Shown: piece by piece, positions 8,273-19,055 of the stretch
How positions within the stretch are numbered: position 1 is the first letter of the stretch
How the letters are laid out: each line of letters starts with the position of its first letter
NCBI GenBank assembly: GCA_016098155.1
Contig: JAAAJB010000178.1
Span: forward strand, 1-57,135
Origin: Actinomortierella ambigua
Taxonomy: Eukaryota; Mortierellomycota; Mortierellomycetes; Mortierellales; Mortierellaceae
Reading direction: 5' to 3'
Length of the DNA: 57,135 nt
Made by a program: the position numbers and the translations under genes
The notes under the pieces: model-generated
Told to the model about the DNA's origin: nothing
The model's input: the letters and a program-made list of their open reading frames with translations, nothing else
The model's database searches: none

Positions 8273-11200
8273 ATGGCTTCGCCCTCTCCCTCTCCTTCAA
8301 CGTTGGGGTCGGGGAAGAGGCCATCCAGGTCTCGGTTAGGCACAGAAGCAGGAGACGGAGCTGGTGCAACCTTATCTGGCCAGTCCACGGGCCCATCGAT
8401 CTCACTCCCCGCCGTTGACACCCTCACTGTACCTGAGCACCACCCCAGGACCACCACTGCTACTGTTACTGCCACTTATACCACTGCTGTTGTCTCCACA
8501 ACTGCCGAGCCAGCTGCCAGGTCCTCTTCTCGCTCTCCCTCTCGCTCTCCCTCTCCTTCTCCTTCTCCCGTTGCCACTTCCCCTTCCCCTTCCCCCTCAA
8601 CGACTTCAACGACCAGACCGGGTCAATTGGCCTCCTCCACACCCTCTGCTTTGGCCCTCTCCGCTGCCTCCTCCACACCACCACCAACTCCTCCACAGCC
8701 ACCGGTATCTGCAGCCCAGCAATCAGCAATAAATAGGATCCAGGAGGCGCGCCGCCGAGTGCGTCCCTGGTTCCGTCCTCCCCCTCGGGGATACAGGGCA
8801 CCCACTCGGTACATGATCTCCGTCATGACGACTGCCAACATCCTCGCCTCTGGATATTCCAATGCCCGGTTGTCAGACCTCCTTGGTGCAACTGCACCTC
8901 CGCCACAGTTGTTGCACCATCATTCCTTGGCTGCCTTGGGGGGCCACTCTCCTTTGAACAGCAACAATAATAACACGCCTCAGCCAGGTGGTAGTGGTGG
9001 TGGTGCAGCGACATCCTCGACGACTGGAGCGACCAACACAGCTGATTCGTGGACACATGAACCGTGGCTGGCGTACATCTATCGGGCAACGACGTTCGTC
9101 ATCCGGATCCCATTCCGCGAGATGATCGGAGGAGGCGATCGACCGTATGACCCGACCATCGAGGCAGTGTACCCCGACATCCCGCTGCGTGCCTATCGGC
9201 ACACCCCTTCCACAACCACATTGCCATCACCCCCTGCTGAACTTGGGTGGATCAAGGGTCGATGGTGGCATGTGCAGGAGTACTTTCGACAGCTGGGTCG
9301 AGGCACTCGTGGCAAATCTCGTTCGGTCATCATGGCCATCAAGTTTTCTTGGTTGCTAGCCTTTCTATACGTATGTGTGTTTTTTTTGTTATGTTCTTTT
9401 TTTCGCTTCTCTTTGTTGTGTGTGTGCTTTGCGTGTTTCTTGTTTTCTTTTATTATTTATTGCTGTTTTGTTGGTGTTTGTCATGCAGCAGCACACTCTC
9501 TTTGTTGTTGTTGTTGTTGTTGATGTTTGGCAGTGTCACGCCCTGTCTGTCTCTCTCTCTCTCACACACAGCATTCATTTCATTTTGATGGCAGGAGAAA
9601 GAGAAGGAGAAAGAGGGAGAGGGAAGGCGTGGACAAGAGAGGGAAAAACTGTAGATAGGGGACTGGAAATGAACTCGCCCATGTGTTTATGTGGAGTACT
9701 GCCACTGTGGTTGGGGTCGCTCTCTTTTTCTCCGAACAAAGCCCGTTTGTGAGCAGTAATTGGATGTTTTGGGTTGCCACTCACCCACTCATCTTTCAAC
9801 GTTCCATCTCCCATGTGGCAATTTTTAGACGTTGGTCTTGATTGTTGCTCTTAGTCTGGATCGAGATGAGAACTGCGTCGCTCTCAAGGTGTTCCTTGGA
9901 ATCTTCGTCGTCCACAAGATCATTGTCAGTCTGTACATGATGGACCGCGCCCTCTATCGGCTACCACTGGACCTGGTCGAGCATGATCCAGACATTGATG
10001 ACGAACAGGCCAATGGCCTGGCTGTTTAGTATGTTTGTTGGTATCATCCCCCCCCTCTTTGTGGATTTGGATATGTTGTTTTTTTTTCTGGTATTTCAGA
10101 TCTATGCTGACCCAATGGTCACGCCCAATGATCTTTCTCTTAGCTCTTAGCCTCGCATCACTAATTATCTCTTGCTCATACCATTGGTTCTTCCCCTCCT
10201 CCTCCCAAAAAAAAATCAATGGATCTACTTAGCCTTAGCCCGCTTTTCACATGGCATAGCGTCATCCTCTTCCTGTTTGCGCTCTGCTATGTATACCCGA
10301 TCGGCTATCCTCAGTGGCAACGACAGGCGCCGGCGTCGGCGATCTCGGCAGTGGCGTTTGCGGTGACAGGCTTCTTGCCGTTCTATCTGATTCTGTTTGT
10401 TGGGGTGGTGACGTTGGTGGTGCTGCTGTGCTTCTACCTGATCTTCATCTGCATCTACTGGCCGATGGAGCGGTATGGACTGATTCGGCGGCGGGTCATC
10501 AGTCGCCGGAATGGCGGCTACCATAGCGACGGCATTGTGAACACGCTGGACCTGGACGCGCTAGAACGAACACTGGAAAGCGCGGTCGGGGCTGGGTTTG
10601 GCGACGGCAAGCAGATCGCGGTCACTGCAGCGATTGCAGCGATCCCAGAGGTCATCTACCGCAAGCCCAGGAGAGGGGCTGAGGTGGTGGTACCGGCATC
10701 GGGGGCAGGAGCAGGAGTCGGGGCGGGAGCAGGAACAGTGGCCATCCATGAAGAAGAGGAGGCTGTGCTGAATGAAAAGGAGAGAATGACGACGAGTGAG
10801 AGTGCTGTCGCATCCAAGCGCAGGACACGCTCATTGACTGATTCACCATGGGCACTGTATCCAAAGTCGGGAGCAGCAGTACCATCGATGGTACTTGTGG
10901 ACGAAACCCTCGGCAGCAGCAGCAGCATCATGGTCGTAGAGTCTGCCAAGAGTCCGTCGAGGAAGCTCAATTCGGCGGAGAAGCGCGATCAAGTTATGAT
11001 CCAGATGGAGATTGACGAAGGCGTACTGAGTTTGCCGGGCTCGGAGACACATGGCAGCAATTCGAGGAACAACAGCTGTATCGCTGTAGAGTCAATCTCA
11101 TCAACACCATCACCACCACGCCCACTATCACCATCATCATATCAACAATATCAACAACAACAATCATCGCATGGTCATCAGCGCAATGCCAGCGAGTCGT

Positions 11201-11964
11201 CGATACCCTTATCACTACCATGCACACCACCACCAGTCACAACAGGCGCCATGAACTCGTCGTCGACACCGTGTGCGCCAGCATTCGGCTCAGTTTTTGC
11301 ATCCACGTCGTCTTCGTCTTCGTTGAATTCAAACACGTCCACGGCGCCGAAACCCTCAGGTGGCAACAGCAATAATAATAGCAGCGACAACAACAACAAC
11401 AACGGCGGCAGCGGCAGCTTGACAACTGCAGTCAATAGTGTGCCATCTTCCACAGGCGTGGCATCAGCAACTACGGCTGCGATGGCATTGGCAGCGTCTA
11501 TGCCACGCAGCAGGAGCAGCAACAGCCACGTGAGCAACGCTAGCCATGGTTCCTCGCATCCGTCGAGCCGACTTTCAGTGGCAGAGTCGGGAGTGTGGGC
11601 GCAATTGGCGACGGCGGGTGAAATTCTTGCAGCAGCGGAGAGTGTGGCGGAGAAGGAAGCAGAGCGGCGGCAGCACCAGCAGCAACAGCAGCAGGCATCC
11701 AAGCAGGCAGGGCTAGCATACCAGCCGATATCAGCATCACCAGCATCACCAGCATCACCAAAACCAAAGAAAGGATATCGGTTGGACGACAACGACATTG
11801 AAAGTTGCTACGATCTACCGACGGAATGTGCAGTGTGCTTGTTTGACTATGAAGAGGGGGAGAGGTTACGGCATCTGCGGTGCGACCACTACTTCCATTT
11901 GGATTGTGTGGACCGTTGGCTTATCAAGCATCCGCTGTGTCCAACATGCCGTGCACCCATCTAA
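8273..11964 (+). CDS. Multi-pass membrane RING-H2 E3 ubiquitin ligase
   Basis: Three exons, 8273-9370, 9829-10028 and 10233-11964, give 1009 residues. The start CCATGG is a strong context. The first 340 residues are mostly Ser/Pro/Thr repeats. Membrane segments follow: about 352-380 (IKFSWLLAFLY|TLVLIVALSL, split by intron 1), 386-407 (ALKVFLGIFVVHKIIVSLYM), 437-457 (WHSVILFLFALCYVYPIGY) and one or two at 467-506. After a long Ser/Gln/Asn-rich cytosolic linker, a RING-H2 closes the protein (about 965-1009): CAVC, then CDHYFH, CVDRW and CPTC, the full Cys3-His2-Cys3 set. RING-H2 domains recruit E2 enzymes and promote ubiquitin transfer, so this is probably a membrane-anchored ligase. Intron 2 has tandem acceptors 6 nt apart that keep frame either way. 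Substrate unknown. Confidence 0.88.
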
Positions 11965-13070
11965 AGTCTTTTGGAGTATTTTTTCCCTAAATAATCTTGT
12001 ACCATGATTTTTTTTTGTAGAATAGACACACGCAAACATTAAAAGTATCAAACAAAAAAAAGGTAGATGTGGAGAGGTTGGGGAGAAAGATCTCTTGTCT
12101 TCTATTGCCCACCCCCTACTTCATCCTCCCGCCAAACCACCTTTTTTTTGGGTCGCTCTCACTATCACAACCCCCTTTCCCCCTATTTCGCAACAGAGCC
12201 AAAAAAAAAAAATGGATGAGCGTGCATGCAGCTGTCCCTTTCTTTAAGAAAACGAGTCTGGTCGTACGTGCTTGTTTATTTCCTATTTCAAAGAGAGTCT
12301 ACTTGAGAGTTTTTCTATTGAAACCAATTGAGGGGAAATAAACAAGGGTACAAGTGCGACCTCTGAAGTGCAAAAATAAAAGAAGTGAATGAGAACTGCC
12401 AAAGAAAAAAAAATGGCCACTGCCTAAAAAAAGTGTCCACGCGAGTCGAGTTGCGAAAAAAACAAAAATACAAAATAACATGACCACGAAGGGTGAACAG
12501 TTTTGCATAAAAAGATCAATGTAGGCGTTTTTTTTTGAGAAGGAGGGGGAAGGGTTGGGGGAGGGGGAGGAGGCGATAGAGATGGGAAAAAAAACCACTA
12601 ACAGGGTGTGGGGAGGAGAGGTGTGTGAATAGGAAAAACACCTTGACTCCCTTGACGCCCCTACCTCTCCTCTTTCCTCCTTCCTTCTTACCTCCCATCA
12701 TCATGCAGTCGCTTGAGCCTGACCTCAAAGGTGGTTGCGGCCATGCCTACGTCAACACATTTGTCCTTTGTCGTCGGTCTTGGAATGCATGAGTGTTTTT
12801 GGCGGTGGAGACGATAGAGGGGAGATGGGAGGAGGAATTTCCTGTGGTATTGCTGTGCGAGGAGTAATAGACACCTGCAGGTTTATTAAAATAGTGACCA
12901 AAGTCCATGCCAAAGGGTACTTCTTTTCCAGAGAGAGAGGATTATATAACGTGCTATGTATGATGAGTGGTATGTCAGGCAATTGATGGAGATGCTGAGG
13001 CAGAGTAGCAAGGCGAACTGAAAAAATAAAATAGAATATAATGATGCGCAACAGTAGCCATGCAGGCTCA
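11965..13070. other. Convergent gap after RING-H2 gene
   Basis: 1.1 kb between the ends of two convergent genes. It holds many A and T runs and G-rich patches (for example near 12540-12575), consistent with 3' flanks. No coding exon could be supported on either strand. Confidence 0.5.
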
Positions 13071-15388
13071 TCAGTGTGCTTGGTTATGCTGGGTTAAAGA
13101 GGGCGACGACGAAAGTGAAGAGGAGGCGCGCGAGAGTAGTGAGAGGGAGATAGTTTGAGTAAGGGGACGAGGAGGTCGAGATAGGCTGCCTGCGTGCATG
13201 GTAGGCTCCACGGCTGCCGCTGGAAGGGAGACCTGGGCTAGGCCTGTCGCCTGATCGGAGGGCGTGGTCGCGGTAGTGGCCCTAACGGTGTTGGTCATTT
13301 TCCGTGTATTGTCTTTAGCTTTTCTGGTCAAGTTGGACAGGCGAGAGGGCCGTGGAGAGCGAAGGGAGCGAGCAGCCATCGAAGACAAGATGGCAGACTC
13401 GAGAGCCATCACTACAAGCTGATGCAGACTAGTTCCTTTGTTAAGTCCATGTCGACTCTCCAGCGTCTACTCATACATGGAAGACATGTACATTGTGAGT
13501 ATTTACTGTATTGTCCATGCAATTTCGCTTGTTTTGCGCGCGTATCTATGTGTTGTTCATCTGACCTTAATGCTCATCTGCATGCGATGCTTCGCAGTGG
13601 GACTAACAGAGTTTTGCACGATTCGAGTCATGGAGGACGCCAAGACTGCGACGCTGCTTAGCATTGCCTCGGCCTTCTAAAAAGGGCGGGGGGGGGGTCA
13701 ACACATCATGTCAAGACCTGCTGGGACCAACACTATTTGTTTTTTTTTGGATTTGTGGAGGGTGGTGACTTTTGGTTCGTTTACCTTGATTTCTTTGGCA
13801 CAGAACACTAGCGGATAATCCTTTTCGAGGACATCTTTAGCGAGGATGTGCATGGCGGTAGTGACTGCCAGCCTTTCGGGACAGATGAGCGGAGACCAGT
13901 AGCTTTGAGACAGGCGTTGCCGAAGCAAGTCAGGGGTATCTGTCGTCCAGCCGAACGACAGTTGAAGGCCTAGAAGGGAGAGTACGGAGGTTGATCGTCG
14001 CATGTTCTTTGCAGCATGGGGCATTGTTGTGGTAGTGCTGTCGATCAAGGACGACAGAGAGGAGGCGCCAGTGTTACTGGAGGGAATGGAGTTTGAACAG
14101 AAATGAAGGACCGCTTGGCGCGAAGTGGCCCCACAGGGCTCGCCGCATGGGCCGTCTACGCGGTGAAACCCTAAATCTTCAACAGTGGACACACAATAAG
14201 GTTTCCAGAACTACAGGAGAGATGAACAGCACCACGCCATGGGTTAGAAATGAGTGTCCTCGATAGGGCAAGCGTGACAAAAAAAGAATCATGTCTCCAA
14301 AAAAAAAAAAAAAAAAGAAGCCGGGTACCTCAGGGGAAAAGATACCGTTGACAATGTGTCCTCGAGAGAGGGCATTTTCCTGGAGGTCGACAGGTGTATC
14401 GTTGATCAGGAAGCGAAGGTCGATGACCAACATTGAATCTTCGATCAGACCAAGAATGGCCTCCTCCACCTGGTCCTTGCTCTTCTCGTCATCGTCCTCC
14501 TCTTGTTCCTCTTCATGGTTGCGCTCTTGCTTATCCACAGGCATTCTTGTTACTGGATCAGTAGCCAATGACGTAGGAGAAGAAGCGATGGGAGAGAGCA
14601 ACTGGCGGCATTGAGCACTGAGCGACGTAAATGACCGTAAAGGGGTGGTCGAGGCAGAGGCAACTTTGTCGCTGGCATAACGATGCCCCCCCTCGTTTTC
14701 TTTAGCATTGTCGTGTCCGGCAGTCCTTCCCCACTGTTTGTGGCTGTTGTCGTCTTTCTCGTCATCCTTGGCCGTTGGTGATGCTGCTGCCGCTGCTGCC
14801 GCTGCTGTATTTTTCTCCGACGCATGTTGGTCGGGTGGCTGACTGTTGGAAACGTGGTGGTGGCATGTGGCAACCCCTGTCTCTTTCAGTTCTAAGTAAA
14901 GAAGAGAAAAGAGGGGGAGGGGGGAGGGGGAAGAAAGAGGGAGAGGAAGTGCATGCATGTTCCAACAAAATCTTTTTTAATTGAGCAAGTGGCTCACTTA
15001 TCCTCCTTTGTTCTGCCTTCCCCCCTCAATCTCCCCTCCCACCTGCCTTCCTGGGAGATATTCCATTGAGAATCCACTGGTGGTCTACTCTACCGGAGCG
15101 CGATGTCCTTGTGCGCTTGTGGGCCAGTTGTGGCTGGAGGGGAGACGATGGGTCGACCCTGCGCTTGGCTGGTGGTGGTGGTGATACTGTGTTGGAGGGC
15201 AGAGTAGTCTTGATGGCGGGGCGACGGCGGGGCGGAAGGGGGGCCAGAATGGAGGGATCGACGTGGGTAGGACAACCACATGGGATGGAACAGAGAGTGT
15301 CTTGGTCGAGGGAGAAGTAGGCTGCCTTGTGGACGACAGGTCTTGTTGTTGGAGCTGACTCGCCGAGCGTGGCAAAGGTGGTGGCCAT
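13071..15388 (-). CDS. Unrecognised five-exon protein, 613 residues
   Basis: Exons on the minus strand: 15388-15043, 14891-14329, 14210-13785, 13676-13566, 13466-13071. All four junctions keep frame (G|AA, then three phase-0 joins such as SPE|FWKPYC and KEIK|KAEAM), which strongly supports one gene. The N-terminal third is Pro/Ser/Arg-rich with a basic patch (AHKRTRTSR). An alanine run and an acidic stretch (EEEQEEDDDEK) precede a more ordered part: VEEAILGLIEDSMLVIDLRFLIND, then FWKPYCVSTVEDLGFH and LLRQRLSQSYWSPLICPERL. The C-terminus turns helical (MTRIVQ, LHQLVVMALESAILSSMAAR) and then basic and Ser-rich. I do not recognise a family. The VIDLR stretch recalls rhodanese folds, but no catalytic loop is visible. 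An in-frame ATG at 15442 is a possible alternative start. The gene starts 523 bp from a divergent plus-strand neighbour. Confidence 0.7.
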
Positions 15389-15911
15389 GGGTATGGTGTC
15401 GTTCTTGTTGGTGGGAAGGGAGGCAAATCGGTGATCAATCAATCGTGGGTGAGTGTGTGGGAAGGAAGGGCTTTGGCTTTGGTGCCCTTAATGGATTTGC
15501 TTGTCACTCCCTTATGAATTACTGAAGTGGAAGCAAAAAAAAAAAAAAAAGAGAGTGCAGACTTTCAATTTTTCGCTCTTTGGCTTCGCCTCCCCTCTCA
15601 CTCGCTCACACATCCATTCGTTTAATTCATTGCCTCCCCATTCATTGCCCCCCTCCGCTCCGCTCCTCTCCACTCCACTCCACTCCACCCCACTCCACTC
15701 CACCCCACCCACCCCCTCATTGCTACCACTTGCCTCTTCAGTGCTTGCACAATTCATTCCCTCACTCCATCCTACTTCCACTTTCTCCCTGTCTCTCACT
15801 CTCACTCTCTCGCCTGTTTCGGTCGCACTCGGACCATAGTCGCTGGCACGCTCAGCAACACCACCAATAATACCCTTTGCAACCCGAACACTCCCATCAT
15901 AACCCACCGAC
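15389..15911. promoter_or_regulatory. Divergent promoter region with CTCCA repeats
   Basis: Between the starts of two divergent unrecognised genes. It holds an A run (15536-15550), a CTCCA/CCCCA tandem tract (about 15655-15715) and CT-rich sequence up to 15815. No TATA box is clear. Confidence 0.45.
15655..15715. repeat. CTCCA pentanucleotide-type repeat
   Basis: Near-perfect tandem CTCCA units shifting to CACCCCAC, in the 5' flank of the plus-strand gene. Confidence 0.75.
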
Positions 15912-18778
15912 ATGGGACGCCCTGTGGGCCGCAATCTCGAGGAGGAAATGATCGTCAAGATCAAGAGGCTCTTTGACAAAGTCCTGGACTCTGTCAACAA
16001 GGAGAATGTATGTTCACCTTGGCTGCTCGTCCTCCATGGTCAATGGTCGACCGACCTACCGCCTTTTGTTTCTGTAGCGCATTTGTTACAGAATGAAGGA
16101 GGGAAGGGAAGAAAAAAAATGATTTCATGTTTCCTTATTGTTAATCCGACTCGGAGCCTCTCTTTCCCCGTATAACAATCCACGGATAGCCCAACTATTG
16201 CTTTGACTTTGAGCAGTTTGTCGACTGCTTTGATGAGAATGACCACTTCACCAAACGCGTCTTTGAGTTCCTGGTAAAGGAAACCGCGCAGCGCTACCGG
16301 GCTTCCCATCCTCAAAGCCAGCTGCCTCCGATGCCTCGACAGCCTGTTATCCACCACTACCTGCAGGACGGCCATACAGAGAACACCAACAATGCCGAGA
16401 ACGGCGGTGGCAGCGTCGACAGCGGCGGCCAGTCGGCGTTGGCAAGCGGATCCTCGGGATCAATGCTCCAGCATCTGCAACAGCTCCAACAGAGTTCTGG
16501 ATTGTCATCATCGTCACCGCCACTCACCACAGCAGGGATTCCCACCTCGGGCAACCACAGCACCAGCCCCAGCCTTTACCCAAACACTACACCCTTTGGG
16601 GCTTTGCGATCGCTGTTGGCCAGCCAAAACTCGAGGCGCCGACATGTGCAGCGCATGCTCAACGACGAACACTATGCCCAACAATACCGATATGCCTCCA
16701 ATCCAGCGACCCATGGTAGCACACCCACGGCCTCGGAAATCTTGGGTATGTTTGAGCCACACAATAGAACTTTTTCCTGGGGTGAACCACAGCACAGTAA
16801 TACCGATCTTGCCTCGGAACGCGCCATGTATCCGCAGACACCAGTCGTACGACCCCGGCCTCGACGACCGCTGGAACGATCAAACGCCATTGCCATCCGG
16901 CCGTTTATGAGAAGTATGGAGAGATCAATGGAGCAGATGGGCGAGCATGGATTCGCGTCTTTTGGGGTCGCTGCCGAGGCATTGATGGATGCTAGGTCGC
17001 ATCAGAACGAGGCGTCCAGCACGGCTGCACGCACTATTGGGCCGACATTGACAGAGCGGCGCCTAGCACGGCTTGCACGGGCGACGGAGCTGATGCGCAC
17101 CGCATCGTTGCGTGCCCAGTCACAGCCGCCGCCTTCACTGCAGAGTCAAGGCTCCTTCTCCTCCTCCTCCTCCTCCGGTCCACAGCTGCGCGAGGGGTCG
17201 TCACCATCACAGACACGGCAACAGCAGCAGTCAGCACAGTCGTCGCCCTTTTTGGCAATCCATCCGGGCTCGCCACTCACGCCGTCTCAGGTCTCACGAC
17301 CCACCGCCGAGGATGTTCGGGCTGTTCGGCCACAGTACTTTCCGAGTCCGAGAACCGCGACATCATCAGTAGAAGCAGGGGTAGGAGTGGCAGCAGCATT
17401 ATCGGCCGTAACATCAGCATCAGCATCAACATCAACACCAGCATCGGCATCAGCATCAGCATCGGCCACGGGATCATCGTTGCCTCTTCATCCCCTTGTA
17501 GTGGCTTACCAAGAGTTTCAAGCCAGCACAGCACGGGATCGCGCGGCTCTCCGAGAGCGTGTCATTGCCGCTGCTGAGGCTGCCGATTCGATCGCTGCAA
17601 CGAGTCCGGACCGCCATACCGATGCAGTTGGAAACACAAGGTCAGCGTCGTCGTCGTCGTCGTTGGCAGCGGCGGCAGGAGAGGATGAAGACGAGCACCT
17701 ACACCACCATCACTGCCTTCCAGGGATCGGATTGGCGCTTCCTCCAGAGAGTGAGACGGCGGCTGCGGGTGGTAGTCTCTCCCCATTGTCGAACCGACGG
17801 CGCCGCACACGAGCAGAGATGACCCGGATGAACTCACCAGACATTGCATCGGATAACTCGAGTGCGATCATTAGTCAGGCGGCTCTACAACAGCAACGAC
17901 AGCAGCAACAACATCAGCAGGAGCAACGACAATTTGTGACAATCTCTGGAGGCAGTTCGGCGCTCAGTAGCAACCCTTCGTCGGTGACTGGGACGGCGAC
18001 ACCTCACAGTGTTGGAGTGTTGCCACCAGTTTTGGGAACCTCGTCGACGGCGTCTAGCACTTCAGTCTTGTCGACTCCAGCGGCTGCGCCGTCGTCGTCG
18101 GCGCATACAGAGGCTGGCGCGGAGCATTCAAGTCGAACCACCGAACCCATGTTGAGCACACCGACAGCTCGGGAAGGAGGAAGCAGCAGCTTGTGTGACA
18201 CGACGACGACGACGACGCCCATCAGTAATCATGGAGATGGGGCGGTAGTAGTGACGACGCTGCAGGAGGCGACCGGGAATGTGCCGGGTATCTCGCTACA
18301 ACAGCCGGAGGACCACGAGATGGGAGCAGAAGCGGATTTAGGAGGCAATGGAGAGAGCGTTGGCAGTCATGGTGGTGGTGTCATGGACGCACGGCCGCCG
18401 TCAGAGGAGATGGTGCCGCCGACACCGCCTTCACCCAATCCGAATGGCAACCCGATGCCAACGTTTCGTGCACGCAGGCGGTCGTCGATCAACCCGGCGG
18501 ATATTGTGGCGCTCGCACGACAGCTCCAGGCGAGTGCAGAGGCCTCGTCGGCGTTGGGAGTGGCTTTGCGTCATCATCGATTGCCAGAGGAGGAGGAAGA
18601 AGAGGAGGAGGTTATTGTTGTTGCTGAGGAGAGTGGAGAAGATTGTGACAACGGTGAGGCAAACATGGACACTCTTGGATGCTCGCCAGTGACTGGGCCT
18701 CGGACACCTGTTGCTCGGGAGGGGGGAGGTGGAGGTGGAGGGAGCCATTCGATACCTCGACCACCAATTTGTGGGTAA
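15912..18778 (+). CDS. Unrecognised Ser/Ala/Thr-rich protein, 894 residues
   Basis: Two exons, 15912-16007 and 16190-18778, joined in phase 0 (NKEN|PNYCFDFEQF). The conserved-looking part is the first about 80 residues: a basic amphipathic start (LEEEMIVKIKRLFDKVLDSV) and a short helical unit (FVDCFDENDHFTKRVFEFLV). The rest is low complexity: polyS, alternating Ala-Ser (SASASTSTPASAS), polyQ around QQQRQQQQHQQ, an acidic run of eight Glu near the end, and a glycine run before the stop. Short phospho-site-like patches (RRRSS, TPPSPN) suggest a regulated scaffold, but this is inference only. No enzyme or DNA-binding motif is visible. A polyadenylation signal AATAAA lies 21 nt after the stop. 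Confidence 0.75.
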
Positions 18779-18798
18779 CCTCGTACTTTTACTCTCTC

Positions 18799-18804
18799 AA
18801 TAAA
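18799..18804 (+). promoter_or_regulatory. Polyadenylation signal AATAAA
   Basis: Canonical hexamer 21 nt downstream of the stop codon of the Ser/Ala-rich gene. Confidence 0.55.
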
Positions 18805-19055
18805 CACAATGTACCTTGTCGCATTGAATCAGACTTTGTGGACTGCAGTCACACATCGCCTTTTAGCGAGTTTTTTTTTTTTTTTCAACCGCCCCTGTCC
18901 TCACTATCCTCCCCAAGGCTCCCATGCACCAAGACGACATTGGTGCATGAAAGGACAAAGGATCTTCCATGCTACGCGATCGCAGTCCACCTTTTGTCCT
19001 GGAAAACAAGGTCAATGACTTTGTAAGACATCACCGTGAAAAAACGGGCGCCCAC

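Noticed and set aside
10035..10232. Extra exon RSMLTQWSRPMIFLLALSLASLI in the multi-pass RING gene
   Set aside because: Joining it to exon 2 creates a TAA stop at the junction. Skipping it (acceptor at 10232) rebuilds a sensible frame, and CACTAAT inside it looks like a branch point.
13422..13680. Plus-strand two-exon mini-gene (start at 13422, GTGAGT donor, CGCAG acceptor, ending LLSIASAF)
   Set aside because: It keeps frame, but it lies exactly opposite exons 4 and 5 of a minus gene whose five exons all match in phase. Both cannot be true and the minus model explains far more sequence.
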